Assembly (NCBI RefSeq): GCF_039535475.1
Contig: NZ_BAAAXG010000026.1
Coordinates: 868,001 to 932,000 of the forward strand
DNA length: 64,000 nt
Origin: Streptomyces showdoensis
GTDB taxonomy: Bacteria > Actinomycetota > Actinomycetes > Streptomycetales > Streptomycetaceae
Direction: 5' to 3'
Shown: piece by piece, positions 1 through 8,877 of the stretch
How positions within the stretch are numbered: position 1 is the first letter of the stretch
Layout of the letters: each line of letters starts with the position of its first letter
The notes under the pieces: generated by a model
What the model saw: only the letters and a program-made list of their open reading frames with translations
What the model was told of the DNA's origin: nothing
Databases searched by the model: none
Position numbers and translations under genes: made by a program

Positions 1-52
1 GCTCCTCGTTGCCCAGCTCGCGCAGCTCGGACGCCTTGGTACCGGCCGACAT
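1..52 (-). CDS. rpmC: 50S ribosomal protein L29, N-terminal part (runs off the window)
   Basis: The reading frame starts with ATG at 52-50 and encodes [17 protein letters not shown] before the window ends. L29 binds 23S rRNA near the peptide exit tunnel. The start overlaps the rplP stop codon by one base (TGATG), so the two are translationally coupled. Its place after rplP is the standard S10-operon order. Only the first 17 codons are visible. Confidence 0.9.
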   Translation of the reverse strand, partial: MSAGTKASELRELGNEE

Positions 53-471
53 CACAGCTCACCTGCCTCGCGCTTAACGATCTTGCACTTCATCGGCAGC
101 TTGTGAGCCGCACGGGTCAGAGCCTCGCGCGCGATCTTCTCGTTCGGGTAGGACAGTTCGAACATCACCCGACCCGGCTTGACGTTCGCGATCCACCACT
201 CCGGAGAACCCTTACCGGAACCCATGCGGGTCTCGGCCGGCTTCTTCGTGAGCGGGCGGTCCGGGTAGATGTTGATCCAGACCTTGCCGCCACGCTTGAT
301 GTGGCGGGTCATCGCGATACGGGCCGCCTCGATCTGGCGGTTGGTCACGTACGCCGGAGTGAGGGCCTGGATGCCGTACTCGCCGAACGCAACCTGCGTA
401 CCACCCTTGGACATACCGCTGCGCTTCGGGTGGTGCTGCTTGCGGTGCTTGACCCTACGGGGGATCAGCAT
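52..471 (-). CDS. rplP: 50S ribosomal protein L16
   Basis: This 139-residue protein has the usual L16 length and starts [16 protein letters not shown]16 sits near the A-site tRNA elbow on the large subunit and is needed for late 50S assembly. It contains the conserved basic N-terminus and the [20 protein letters not shown] region. It lies 5 bases downstream of rpsC and its stop overlaps the rpmC start, consistent with one polycistronic S10 operon. Confidence 0.98.
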   Translation of the reverse strand: MLIPRRVKHRKQHHPKRSGMSKGGTQVAFGEYGIQALTPAYVTNRQIEAARIAMTRHIKRGGKVWINIYPDRPLTKKPAETRMGSGKGSPEWWIANVKPGRVMFELSYPNEKIAREALTRAAHKLPMKCKIVKREAGEL

Positions 472-476
472 TTCGG

Positions 477-1310
477 TCAGGCCTCCGTTCCGGTGCTCTC
501 AGCAGCCGGAGCGGCGGCGGGAGCGTCGGCCTTGGGGGCCTCGGCAGCCTGAGCCTGCTGCGGCTTGCGACCGCGACCGCCACGCTCGCCACCGCGGCCA
601 CCGCGGCCGGCCGGACGGTCAGCGCCGCCACGGGCCGGGCGGTTGCCCGCGCGGGCAGCAGCGTTCTCGGCGCGGACCTCGGCGATGTTCTTGACGTCGC
701 CCTTGTAGATCCAGACCTTCACACCGATGCGGCCGAAGGTCGTCTTGGCCTCGAAGAAGCCGTAGTCGACGTTCGCGCGGAGCGTGTGCAGGGGCACACG
801 GCCCTCGCGGTAGAACTCCGAGCGGGACATCTCGGCGCCGCCGAGACGGCCACCACACTGGATCTTGATGCCCTTGGCGCCGGCCTTCATCGTGCCCTGC
901 ATGCTCTTACGCATGGCGCGACGGAAGGAGACGCGGGAGGAGAGCTGCTCGGCGACGGCCTGGGCCACCAGCTGAGCGTCCATCTCGGGGTTCTTGACCT
1001 CGAGGATGTTCAGCTGGACCTGCTTGCCGGTCAGCTTCTCCAGCTGGCCGCGGATCTTGTCGGCCTCGGCGCCACGGCGACCGATGACAATGCCCGGGCG
1101 AGCGGTGTGGATGTCCACGCGGACACGGTCACGGGTGCGCTCGATCTCAACCTTCGAGATGCCGGCGCGCTCCATGCCGGACGTCAGCATCCGACGGATG
1201 GCGACGTCTTCCTTGACGTAGTCCTTGTACAGCTTGTCGGCGTACCAGCGGGACTTGAAGTCCGTGGTGATGCCGAGCCGGAACCCGTGCGGGTTTACCT
1301 TCTGGCCCAT
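477..1310 (-). CDS. rpsC: 30S ribosomal protein S3
   Basis: This is S3, 277 residues, which binds 16S rRNA in the 30S head and forms part of the mRNA entry channel. It begins [14 protein letters not shown], and the KH-domain GXXG-like segment is [14 protein letters not shown]. After about residue 220 there is a low-complexity Arg/Gly then Ala/Pro-rich tail, longer than in E. coli S3 (233 residues) but usual for actinomycetes. The start codon overlaps the rplV stop by one base. Confidence 0.98.
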   Translation of the reverse strand: MGQKVNPHGFRLGITTDFKSRWYADKLYKDYVKEDVAIRRMLTSGMERAGISKVEIERTRDRVRVDIHTARPGIVIGRRGAEADKIRGQLEKLTGKQVQLNILEVKNPEMDAQLVAQAVAEQLSSRVSFRRAMRKSMQGTMKAGAKGIKIQCGGRLGGAEMSRSEFYREGRVPLHTLRANVDYGFFEAKTTFGRIGVKVWIYKGDVKNIAEVRAENAAARAGNRPARGGADRPAGRGGRGGERGGRGRKPQQAQAAEAPKADAPAAAPAAESTGTEA

Positions 1311-1657
1311 TACCGGGTTCCTTCCTTGCTGCTGACGACCACGGTGATGTGGCTGGTCCGCTTGCGGATCCGGTAGGCACGGCCCTGGGCACGCGGACGG
1401 AACCGCTTCAGGGTCGGACCCTCGTCGACGAACGCCTCGCTGATGAACAGCGAAGAGGCGTCCGTGTGGTCGTAGTTGTGCGCGGCGTTGGCAATGGCGC
1501 TGTCGAGCACCTTGCCGACCGGCACGGAGGCTGCCTGCGGAGCGAATCGCAGAACAGCCTGAGCCTCCGTGGCATCCATGCCACGGATCAGGTCCACCAC
1601 GCGGCGGGCCTTCATGGGCGTGACGCGGATGTACCGCGCCTGGGCCCTGGCTTCCAT
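1310..1657 (-). CDS. rplV: 50S ribosomal protein L22
   Basis: L22 is 115 residues with the family's [13 protein letters not shown] and [19 protein letters not shown] segments. The latter leads into the beta-hairpin that lines the peptide exit tunnel, where macrolide resistance changes occur in other bacteria. Its stop overlaps the rpsC start, and 44 bases separate it from rpsS upstream. Confidence 0.98.
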   Translation of the reverse strand: MEARAQARYIRVTPMKARRVVDLIRGMDATEAQAVLRFAPQAASVPVGKVLDSAIANAAHNYDHTDASSLFISEAFVDEGPTLKRFRPRAQGRAYRIRKRTSHITVVVSSKEGTR

Positions 1658-1701
1658 GGTTGTCCCTCTCAGTTACTTACGTGTCTGAATGCGATCCGCT
1701 A

Positions 1702-1983
1702 CTAGCGGCGCTTCGACTTCCGGTCTTCCTTGACGTGACCCCGGAAGGTGCGCGTCGGCGAGAACTCGCCGAGCTTGTGACCGACCATCGACTCGGTGAC
1801 GAACACCGGGATGTGGGTCTTGCCGTTGTGCACCGCGAGCGTGTGGCCGAGCATGGCCGGCACGATCATGGAGCGACGGGACCAGGTCTTGATGACGTTC
1901 TTGGTGCCGGCTTCGTTCTGGGCGTCCACCTTCTTGATGAGGTGGTCGTCGACGAAGGGCCCCTTCTTGAGACTGCGCGGCAT
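1702..1983 (-). CDS. rpsS: 30S ribosomal protein S19
   Basis: S19 has 93 residues and begins [19 protein letters not shown], the family signature. It carries the conserved [16 protein letters not shown] motif. It binds the 30S head with S13 and contacts tRNA and the intersubunit bridge. It lies 12 bases downstream of rplB. Confidence 0.98.
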   Translation of the reverse strand: MPRSLKKGPFVDDHLIKKVDAQNEAGTKNVIKTWSRRSMIVPAMLGHTLAVHNGKTHIPVFVTESMVGHKLGEFSPTRTFRGHVKEDRKSKRR

Positions 1984-1995
1984 CTAAACCCGCTC

Positions 1996-2832
1996 CTAGC
2001 GCTTCTTGTTCGTCTTGCGGCGGCGGACGATGTACTTGTTCGAAGCCTTCTTCGGCGAACGAGTACGACCCTCCTTCTGACCCCACGGGGAGACCGGGTG
2101 GCGACCACCGGAGGTCTTGCCCTCACCACCACCGTGCGGGTGGTCGACCGGGTTCATCGCCACACCGCGGACGGTCGGGCGAACGCCCAGCCAACGCTTA
2201 CGGCCGGCCTTACCCCAGTTGATGTTCGACTGCTCGGCGTTGCCGACCTCGCCGATGGTGGCGCGGCAGCGGGCGTCGACCAGACGGATCTCACCGGACG
2301 GCATGCGGAGGTGGGCCATCGTGCCCTCCTTCGCCAGCAGCTGCACGGAGGCACCCGCGGAACGGGCGAACTTGGCGCCACCGCCGGGACGGAGCTCGAT
2401 CGCGTGGATCGTGGTACCGACCGGGATGTTGCGGAGGGCCAGGTTGTTGCCGGGCTTGATGTCGGCCGTGGGGCCGTTCTCGACCCGGTCGCCCTGCGAG
2501 AGACCGCGCGGGGCGATGATGTAGCGCTTCTCGCCGTCCGCGTAGTGCAGCAGCGCGATGCGAGCGGTGCGGTTGGGGTCGTACTCGATGTGAGCGACCT
2601 TGGCCGGCACGCCGTCCTTGTCGTGACGACGGAAGTCGATCACACGGTAGGCGCGCTTGTGGCCACCACCCTGGTGACGGACGGTCACACGACCGGTGTT
2701 GTTACGGCCGCCCTTGCTGTGCAGGGGACGGACCAGCGACTTCTCCGGCGTGGACCGCGTGATCTCGACGAAGTCGGCTACGGAGGAGCCACGACGGCCC
2801 GGCGTAGTCGGCTTGTACTTGCGGATTCCCAT
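1996..2832 (-). CDS. rplB: 50S ribosomal protein L2
   Basis: L2 is 278 residues and starts [18 protein letters not shown]. It supports 23S rRNA domain folding and the peptidyl transferase centre. The conserved [20 protein letters not shown] loop with the functionally important histidine is present. The C-terminal [21 protein letters not shown] tail is typical. It follows rplW in the operon after a 48-base gap. Confidence 0.98.
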   Translation of the reverse strand: MGIRKYKPTTPGRRGSSVADFVEITRSTPEKSLVRPLHSKGGRNNTGRVTVRHQGGGHKRAYRVIDFRRHDKDGVPAKVAHIEYDPNRTARIALLHYADGEKRYIIAPRGLSQGDRVENGPTADIKPGNNLALRNIPVGTTIHAIELRPGGGAKFARSAGASVQLLAKEGTMAHLRMPSGEIRLVDARCRATIGEVGNAEQSNINWGKAGRKRWLGVRPTVRGVAMNPVDHPHGGGEGKTSGGRHPVSPWGQKEGRTRSPKKASNKYIVRRRKTNKKR

Positions 2833-2880
2833 TTCTCAGTCCTCGGAAGATATCCGACTTCTGGACGTCTCCGACCGCCG

Positions 2881-3204
2881 TCAGGCGGTCGGGCCGCCGA
2901 AGATGTCGATGCGGTTGCCCTCGGCAAGGGTCACGATGGCGCGCTTGGTGTTGGCGCGCTTGCCGAAACCGGTCTTGGTGCGCTTGCGCTTACCCTGACG
3001 GTTGATCGTGTTGACCCCGGTGACCTTGACCGAGAAGACCGCCTCGACGGCCTGCTTGATCTGGGTCTTGTTGGCGCCGGGCGCGACGATGAACGTGTAC
3101 TTGTTCTCGTCCAGCAGCGCGTAGCTCTTCTCGGAGACGACCGGCTTGACGAGGATGTCGCGCGGGTCCGTGAAGGTCTTGCTGGTGATCGTGGCCTCGG
3201 ACAT
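2881..3204 (-). CDS. rplW: 50S ribosomal protein L23
   Basis: L23 is 107 residues beginning [19 protein letters not shown]. It sits at the tunnel exit and docks signal recognition particle and trigger factor. An upstream in-frame start at 3366 would add 54 residues that are a shadow of rplD, so the ATG at 3204 is preferred. That ATG overlaps the rplD stop in an ATGA arrangement. The region [20 protein letters not shown] is the family core. Confidence 0.97.
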   Translation of the reverse strand: MSEATITSKTFTDPRDILVKPVVSEKSYALLDENKYTFIVAPGANKTQIKQAVEAVFSVKVTGVNTINRQGKRKRTKTGFGKRANTKRAIVTLAEGNRIDIFGGPTA

Positions 3205-3854
3205 CAGGCCTCGCTCCCTTCGGTCGTGGCGGCCTGGGGGCCAGACACGAAGGACTCGAGGGCGGCCTGGGTGAAGACCACGTCGTCGGATCGCATCACG
3301 TCGTACGTGTTCAGCTGGCCCGGCTCCAGGATGTGCACCTGGGGCAGGTTGCGGGCGGACAGCCACGCGGCCTCGTCGGAGCGCTCGACGACCAGGAGCA
3401 GGTTCTTGCGCTCCGAGATCTTGCCGAACAGCGTCTTGGCGGCCTTGGTGGAGATGCCACCCTCGACCACGCCGGAGACGACGTGGATGCGGGAGTGGTT
3501 CGCCCGGTCGGTGAGGGCACCGCGGAGGGCGGCGGCCTTCATCTTCTTCGGGGTCCGCTGCGAGTAGTCACGCGGCACGGGACCGTGCACGACGCCACCA
3601 CCGGCGAACTGCGGGGCGCGGGTCGAACCCTGACGGGCGCGGCCGGTGCCCTTCTGGCGGTAGGGCTTCTTGCCACCACCACGGACCTCGCCACGCGTCT
3701 TGACCTTGTGCGTGCCCTGACGGGCGGCGGCCAGCTGCGCGACGACGACCTGGTGGATCAGCGGGATGCTGACCTTGGCCTCGAAGATCTCGGCCGGGAG
3801 CTCGACGGTCCCGGTCTTGTCGCCCGCGGGCGACAGAATGTCAATGGTGCTCAT
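3204..3854 (-). CDS. rplD: 50S ribosomal protein L4
   Basis: L4 is 216 residues, a globular 23S-binding domain with an extended loop reaching the exit tunnel. The loop segment [20 protein letters not shown], the conserved site of macrolide-resistance changes in other species, is intact. It ends overlapping the rplW start and begins 4 bases after rplC. Confidence 0.98.
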   Translation of the reverse strand: MSTIDILSPAGDKTGTVELPAEIFEAKVSIPLIHQVVVAQLAAARQGTHKVKTRGEVRGGGKKPYRQKGTGRARQGSTRAPQFAGGGVVHGPVPRDYSQRTPKKMKAAALRGALTDRANHSRIHVVSGVVEGGISTKAAKTLFGKISERKNLLLVVERSDEAAWLSARNLPQVHILEPGQLNTYDVMRSDDVVFTQAALESFVSGPQAATTEGSEA

Positions 3855-3858
3855 ATCC

Positions 3859-4503
3859 TCAGGCCCCCTTGGCCGCGGTGCGGACCAGGACGAGGCCGCC
3901 GTTCGGACCAGGAACCGCGCCCTTGATCAGGAGCAGGCCCTTCTCCGCGTCAACGGCGTGGACGGTCAGGTTCTGGGTGGTCACGCGCTCGTTGCCCATA
4001 CGGCCGGCCATGCGCATGCCCTTGAAGACGCGGCCCGGGGTGGCGCAGCCACCGATCGAACCCGGCTTGCGGTGCACGCGGTGGGCACCGTGCGAAGCCT
4101 TGCCACCACGGAAGTTGTGGCGCTTCATGACACCGGCGAAGCCCTTGCCCTTGCTCTTGCCGGTGACGTCAACCTTGACGCCGGCCTCGAAGAGCTCAGC
4201 GGTGATCTCCTGGCCGAGGGTGTACTCGCTGGCGTCAGCGGTACGGATCTCGACGAGGTGACGGCGCGGGGTCACGTCGGCCTTGGCGAAGTGGCCCTTG
4301 AGGGGCTTGTTCACCTTGCGCGGGTCGATCTCGCCGAAGGCGATCTGGACCGACTCGTAGCCGTCGTTGTCGTTCGTACGCACCTGGGTCACGACATTCG
4401 GGCCGGCCTTGACGACGGTCACCGGGACGACCCGGTTGTTCTCGTCCCAGACCTGCGTCATGCCGAGCTTCTCGCCCAGGATGCCCTTGATGTTCTTAGC
4501 CAT
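3859..4503 (-). CDS. rplC: 50S ribosomal protein L3
   Basis: L3 is 214 residues beginning [20 protein letters not shown]. The longer open frame to 4728 is rejected because its first 75 residues are rpsJ read in another frame. The segment [20 protein letters not shown] with the later [20 protein letters not shown] is the loop near the peptidyl transferase centre. It is 13 bases downstream of rpsJ. Confidence 0.97.
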   Translation of the reverse strand: MAKNIKGILGEKLGMTQVWDENNRVVPVTVVKAGPNVVTQVRTNDNDGYESVQIAFGEIDPRKVNKPLKGHFAKADVTPRRHLVEIRTADASEYTLGQEITAELFEAGVKVDVTGKSKGKGFAGVMKRHNFRGGKASHGAHRVHRKPGSIGGCATPGRVFKGMRMAGRMGNERVTTQNLTVHAVDAEKGLLLIKGAVPGPNGGLVLVRTAAKGA

Positions 4504-4516
4504 CTCGCGCGTCACC

Positions 4517-4825
4517 TCAGAGCTTGATCTCGATGTCGACGCCGGCCGGCAGGTCGAGACGCATGAGCGAGTCGACCGTCTTCGGCGTGGGGTCGAGGAT
4601 GTCGATGAGGCGCTTGTGCGTGCGCATCTCGAAGTGCTCGCGCGAGTCCTTGTACTTGTGCGGCGACTTGATGACGCAGTACACGTTCTTCTCAGTGGGC
4701 AGCGGCACCGGGCCCGCGACCGACGCACCAGTGCGCGTCACCGTCTCGACGATCTTCTTCGCCGAGGAGTCGATGACCTCGTGGTCGTAGGCCTTGAGCC
4801 GGATGCGGATCTTCTGTCCCGCCAT
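4517..4825 (-). CDS. rpsJ: 30S ribosomal protein S10 (NusE)
   Basis: S10 is 102 residues starting [20 protein letters not shown]. It is both a 30S head protein and the NusE transcription factor that bridges NusG and the ribosome. It is the promoter-proximal gene of the S10 operon. The ATG at 4825 was chosen because the much longer upstream open frame is non-homologous leader sequence. Confidence 0.98.
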   Translation of the reverse strand: MAGQKIRIRLKAYDHEVIDSSAKKIVETVTRTGASVAGPVPLPTEKNVYCVIKSPHKYKDSREHFEMRTHKRLIDILDPTPKTVDSLMRLDLPAGVDIEIKL

Positions 4826-5161
4826 GGCTACTTCGTAGTCCTGTCTCTGTCGTAACGCTCTGGAACCTGGTCGGCTGTGTCTCCCTTGCGGGAACGCGGC
4901 CCCTCCTCCGACCCACGCGGTCGGGCGTGTCGCACTCCCTCTACGAAGAATTCCCTGAGGAATTCCCAACCAAGGGGGTGCGGGCCGTGGACCGCGAGAC
5001 GGGGGTGGAACACCCACCGGGTGCCTGGTAGGAGCCCCGCTGACACTTCCCGGAAGATTCCCGTACGTCCGCCCCTGGGGGGCGACGAGTACTGTGGGAC
5101 TCGCTTCCGGTCCTCCCGGCGGGAGGCGCGCAGCATCGGCACTCAACCGAGCAACCCCGAC
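4826..5161 (-). promoter_or_regulatory. S10 operon leader region
   Basis: No gene is visible between rpsJ and the next coding region. On the minus strand it would be a leader of roughly 330 bases for the S10 operon. It contains a 25-base element shared with the rpsL leader (4908-4932) and a perfect 7-bp inverted repeat GAATTCC-CTGA-GGAATTC (4948-4965). The gene-regulatory role is inferred from position. No known S10 leader structure was recognised. Confidence 0.5.
4908..4932 (-). promoter_or_regulatory. Leader element shared with rpsL operon (copy 1)
   Basis: Twenty-four of 25 bases match 16114-16138 upstream of rpsL. In transcript sense it contains CCCGACCGCGTGGGTCGG, which can form a CCGACC/GGTCGG hairpin. 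It lies 83 bases before the rpsJ start. A shared control element for two ribosomal-protein operons is an inference. Confidence 0.55.
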
Positions 5162-5192
5162 AGTCTGCCATACACGGCCATCCCGCCGCCAA
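5162..5192 (-). promoter_or_regulatory. Possible S10 operon promoter
   Basis: On the minus strand TTGGCG (5192-5187) and CAGACT (5167-5162) resemble -35 and -10 boxes. The 19-base spacer is longer than ideal, so support is weak. It would give a leader of about 330 bases before rpsJ. Confidence 0.3.
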
Positions 5193-5247
5193 TCGGGGGC
5201 GAAGACTGTACCCCACGTCACGTCGGGGTACACGCAGGGGCACGACG

Positions 5248-6411
5248 TCAGGTGCGCGAGACCCGCCCGCAGCCCGCCTCCTCGGGAACGACCTGGTCGT
5301 GGCTGCGGTCGTACGGGTCGACCGGCGCCCCCGTCGGGCGCACGCCGGCCGGGTCGGGAGCGTCCTCCCGGAACTGCGGGTGGAGGAATCCGTCCTGCAC
5401 GGTGCAGGAGCTGTTGGCCACCTCGTGCAGGTGGCGGATCAGCGTCACGGTGCCCGGCGTGGCGGGTCCGGTCCGCCCGCCGTACAGCCCGACGTGCAGG
5501 GTGCGGCGGATCACCGTCCTCGCGACCTCGTCGGCCCCGGGCCGCGACTTCACCAGCGGGTAGACGAAGGTGTAGTCGGCCTTGATCAGGACCATGCCGG
5601 GTTCGTCGCCCGCCTCGAAGGTGATCCGGCCGCGGGTCTTCACCACCGTGCCGACCGGCTTGACCTCGGGCCCGAAGCGGGTGAACCAGTACAGCGGGTC
5701 GTTCTCCGCCGTCATCTTGCGCAGGGACGCCTCCATGTCGGCGTGCAGGTCCCGCTGCTCGGGCTCGATCAGGGCGAGCGCCTCGGCCGGGCGCCGGCCG
5801 GCCAGGGTGTCCGGGTCCAGGTTGGCGGCCACCAGCAACGCCTTGGTCAGCCGCAGCCCCTCCGCGACCCGCTTCTTCGACAGGCCGCCCGTGGCCTTCG
5901 CCTCGGGCGGCACGATCCCCGCCGCACCGTTCCCCCACCGCAGCGCCGGGGAGCCCTTGAAGGGCTCCTTCAGGGTCGGGCGCTGCGGGTCGACCGTGGG
6001 CGGCGGCGCCGTCGGCCGGGCCGTCTCGGCCGCCAGCGGGGTGGCGTCCTCGGGGCGGTCGGTCCAGCTGGACGGCAGCGCGGAGGTCACGCCCTCCGGG
6101 AGGTGCTCGGTCAGCAGCTGGGGGCGTACGGCGACCAGCGCCAGGGCGGCGACCAGGGTGATGCCGAGCGCCGCCTTGGCCCGGCCCCGGCGGCGGGCGG
6201 TGCCGTTCATCTCCTGCCAGGCGGGCCCGGTGCGCCAGCCCTCCGGCTCCCGGCGCTTCGGCGGCCTCGGCGCCTTGGCCGGCTTCGGCCGCTTCGGCGG
6301 CCTGGCCTTGCGCAGGGCCTTCTCCTGGGCCTCGGTGCCCAGTCCCTGCTCGCGCGCGGACTCGACGAACGCGGCCCATTCCTCGTCGGAGACCGACGGC
6401 TTCTCACTCAT
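5248..6411 (-). CDS. Membrane-anchored protein with large extracytoplasmic domain
   Basis: This 387-residue protein starts [20 protein letters not shown], preceded by a GGGAAG ribosome-binding site. An N-terminal Lys/Pro/Arg-rich cytoplasmic stretch (about 36-79) is followed by one hydrophobic segment (about 80-96). The rest is predicted outside the cell. The C-terminal part is a conserved-looking domain containing [13 protein letters not shown] and ends in a short polar tail. I do not recognise the family. It is transcribed in the same direction as the S10 operon and lies just upstream, but is separated from it by the long leader. Confidence 0.75.
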   Translation of the reverse strand: MSEKPSVSDEEWAAFVESAREQGLGTEAQEKALRKARPPKRPKPAKAPRPPKRREPEGWRTGPAWQEMNGTARRRGRAKAALGITLVAALALVAVRPQLLTEHLPEGVTSALPSSWTDRPEDATPLAAETARPTAPPPTVDPQRPTLKEPFKGSPALRWGNGAAGIVPPEAKATGGLSKKRVAEGLRLTKALLVAANLDPDTLAGRRPAEALALIEPEQRDLHADMEASLRKMTAENDPLYWFTRFGPEVKPVGTVVKTRGRITFEAGDEPGMVLIKADYTFVYPLVKSRPGADEVARTVIRRTLHVGLYGGRTGPATPGTVTLIRHLHEVANSSCTVQDGFLHPQFREDAPDPAGVRPTGAPVDPYDRSHDQVVPEEAGCGRVSRT

Positions 6412-6543
6412 GTCTTCCCACCCCGGGTGCTGCGGTGTCGCCTGGTGCGCTCCGGACGTTCTCACGCCGCCGGACGGGCGGAAAAGCCTGGTCAGGGCCT
6501 CTTGATCAGTTCGTGACCGCTCGAATCGGGGCAGAGCCGGAGC

Positions 6544-6723
6544 ATGTGCCCCCGTGCCGCGCCGGACGACCCCGGTGACCCCGGGGCCCTCGCCGCCTCC
6601 GCCGAGGCGCTGCTCGGGACGGCGGACGCCGACGTCACCGCGCTCGTGCTGCTCGCCCGCCGGGCCGACGGCCCGATGCGGGTCAGGGCCACCGTGCCGC
6701 TCGGGAGCCACCGCCCCGGGTGA
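6544..6723 (+). CDS. Small hypothetical protein, 59 residues
   Basis: ATG at 6544 opens a 59-residue frame, MCPRAAPDDPGDPGALAASA onward, with nearly all third codon positions G or C, the pattern of real Streptomyces genes. It is divergent from the membrane protein gene and ends about 110 bases before the PIG-L gene. The ribosome-binding site is poor. No family is recognised. The codon pattern is the only evidence. Confidence 0.4.
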   Translation: MCPRAAPDDPGDPGALAASAEALLGTADADVTALVLLARRADGPMRVRATVPLGSHRPG

Positions 6724-6831
6724 ATCACGCGTACGAACGGCCGCCTACCGTAGAACCCGGGGAATCGAAAAGCCGTCTAGTCAGACGCACGAGGCCCAGG
6801 ACGCAGCACGACGCACGGGGGACGCACGCCG

Positions 6832-8817
6832 GTGGACAGCAGAAGAGTGGCGCGGCGGAGCGTTCTCGCGGGAGCGGTCGCGGCCGCCGCCGCGACGGCC
6901 GCCGGATGTTCCGTCCCCAGGCCGCCCAGCACCGAGAAGAGCGCCGACCCGGCGCCCGGCCGGCCCGTCGCGCACGCCTCCGGGCGGGCGCTCCTGATGC
7001 AGTTCGCCGCCCACCCGGACGACGACCTGTACTTCATGAACCCCGACACCCAGCGGCTGCTCGACGCCGGGGTGCCGCTCGTCTCCGTGTACGTCACGGC
7101 CGGCGAGCACACGGGCAAGAACTGGATCAAGGGCATGCCCGCGACCCCGCCCGACAGGGCCGCCTACTCCTCCGCCCGCCACCAGGGCCTGCGGCAGGCA
7201 TACGCGGAAGCCCTCGGCGCAGACCGCTTCATCCGGTGGCAGAAACGAATCATCACCCTCGCCGGCGGGCGGCGGGCCGAGGCCGACGTGCTCGTGCACG
7301 ACGGGCGCCGGGTCGAGCTGGTCTTCCTCAACCTGCCCATGCACACCTCCCGCCGCTCCATGGCGCTGCCCGCGTTGTGGGAGGACCGCGCCCTCGAACT
7401 GCGCACCCACCTGTCCGCGGACTCCCCCGTCACCCGCTCCGACGGCTACGACCACGACGGCCTGACCGAGGTCCTCGCCGGGCTCCTGGCCAGGTACCGG
7501 CCGACGGTCGTGCACACCCTCGACCCCGACCCGGACATCCAGCACAGCGACGAGGCCACCCGCAAGCGGGACAGCGAGCAGCCCGGCTACTCCGACCACG
7601 GCGACCACACCGCCGTCGCCTCCTTCACCTGGGCGGCGCTGCTGCGCCGGGTCGCCGACGCCACCGCCGCCGGAGAGCCCGTCCCGGCCTTCACCACCAC
7701 GGCCTTCCGCGGCTACTACAACCGCCACTGGCCCAAGAACCTCCCGCCCGGGGTCCTCGCCGAGAAGGCCGCCCACCTCGTCCCCTACGGGGGCGACCCG
7801 TCCTGGGAGTGCGGCAACCCCTCCGGCTGCGGCGACTACGGCGTCGGCGGCGACCGGCCGCTCACCAACAGGAAGGGCTGGGTCCGCGCCACCCACTACC
7901 GCTGGCCCGCGCCGGGACCGGCCGTCGCCACCGAGCCGGACGGGCGGCTCGCCGCGTACGGCGTGCTCGGGCTGCGCGCCGTCCGCTGGCACGAGACGGC
8001 CCCCGGCTCAGGCCGCTTCGGCGCGCCCGAGGACCTGGGCGGCGGCCCGCTGGCGCCCGCGCTCGGCCGGGCGGTGCTCCGCGACGGGCGCGTCCTGCTC
8101 TTCGGGGTCCGCTTCGCCGCCGTCGCCGGTCGCGGCGGCCCGAACCGGCGCGAGCTCGTCCTCCTGGAGCAGCGCTCCCCCGGCGGCCCCTTCCTCGCCT
8201 GGCGCGGCCTGGGCAGCCCGGAGCGCGGCGACGACCGCAGCCGGCGGATCGGCGCCCCGGTGGCCGTCGCCGCGCCCGACGGCCGGGTCCACCTCTTCGT
8301 GCGCGACGCCGACAAGGGCGTCTCCACCCGGGTCCGGGCCGCCGACGGCGCCTGGGGCCCGTGGCGGGCGCTCCCCGCGCAGGGCGAGCTCCAGGACGGT
8401 CTGACCGCCCTGATCGACGCCACCGGCCGGGTCCACCTCCTCGCGGCCGGCCGCGAGGCCGTACGGCACTGGATCGACGGCTCCCCCGCCGCCCCGCTGC
8501 CCCTGGCCGGGGACCCGGTCGCCGCGGTCCCGGCCCCGGGCCCGGACGGCGTCCGGGTCTTCTACCGCCGCCCGGCCGAGGCCCGGCTCCGCACCACGAC
8601 CGGCACGGCCCCCGCCTTCGCCGGCTACGGCCTCCTGTCCGCCGCCCCCGGCCCGGCGCTGCTGGGCCGGGACGAGCTCCACCGGGTCCAGCTGCACCGC
8701 GCGGGCCGTCTGCACACCCGTACGGGAGGACCGGCGCCGGTCGGCGACGCGGTGCTGCACGAGGGGGCGGCGGTCGGCCTGGGTGCGGACGCGCGGCCGT
8801 GGGCCTGGCGGCCGTAG
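6832..8817 (+). CDS. PIG-L family deacetylase, Tat-type lipoprotein, with C-terminal beta-propeller/lectin-like region
   Basis: This 661-residue protein starts at GTG 6832. Residues 8-14 (RRSVLAG) are a twin-arginine-type signal, followed by a lipobox ending at Cys26 (TAAGC), so the product is probably an exported lipoprotein. The PIG-L zinc motif AHPDDDLYF is at residues 60-68. A second conserved block, HTLDPDPDIQHSDEA with SDHGDHTAVA, supplies further ligands. PIG-L enzymes remove N-acetyl groups from GlcNAc-type sugars. The C-terminal half (about 350-660) has repeating blade-like segments such as GRVHLFVRDADKG, resembling sugar-binding propellers. A strong terminator follows the gene. The substrate is unknown. 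Confidence 0.85.
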   Translation: MDSRRVARRSVLAGAVAAAAATAAGCSVPRPPSTEKSADPAPGRPVAHASGRALLMQFAAHPDDDLYFMNPDTQRLLDAGVPLVSVYVTAGEHTGKNWIKGMPATPPDRAAYSSARHQGLRQAYAEALGADRFIRWQKRIITLAGGRRAEADVLVHDGRRVELVFLNLPMHTSRRSMALPALWEDRALELRTHLSADSPVTRSDGYDHDGLTEVLAGLLARYRPTVVHTLDPDPDIQHSDEATRKRDSEQPGYSDHGDHTAVASFTWAALLRRVADATAAGEPVPAFTTTAFRGYYNRHWPKNLPPGVLAEKAAHLVPYGGDPSWECGNPSGCGDYGVGGDRPLTNRKGWVRATHYRWPAPGPAVATEPDGRLAAYGVLGLRAVRWHETAPGSGRFGAPEDLGGGPLAPALGRAVLRDGRVLLFGVRFAAVAGRGGPNRRELVLLEQRSPGGPFLAWRGLGSPERGDDRSRRIGAPVAVAAPDGRVHLFVRDADKGVSTRVRAADGAWGPWRALPAQGELQDGLTALIDATGRVHLLAAGREAVRHWIDGSPAAPLPLAGDPVAAVPAPGPDGVRVFYRRPAEARLRTTTGTAPAFAGYGLLSAAPGPALLGRDELHRVQLHRAGRLHTRTGGPAPVGDAVLHEGAAVGLGADARPWAWRP

Positions 8818-8827
8818 GAACGCCGAA

Positions 8828-8855
8828 GGCCTGCCTCCCCGAAGGGAGGCAGGCC
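8828..8855. terminator. Intrinsic terminator between convergent genes
   Basis: A perfect 12-bp stem GGCCTGCCTCCC closes on the tetraloop CGAA. It sits between the PIG-L gene (plus) and the amidase gene (minus), so it can serve both strands. Confidence 0.8.
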
Positions 8856-8877
8856 CTCAAGCAGCCCTGCGCTCAGG

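Noticed and set aside
1660..3567. A 635-codon open frame antisense to the S10 operon
   Set aside because: It is the mirror of rplV, rpsS, rplB, rplW and rplD. High GC content leaves long open antisense frames.
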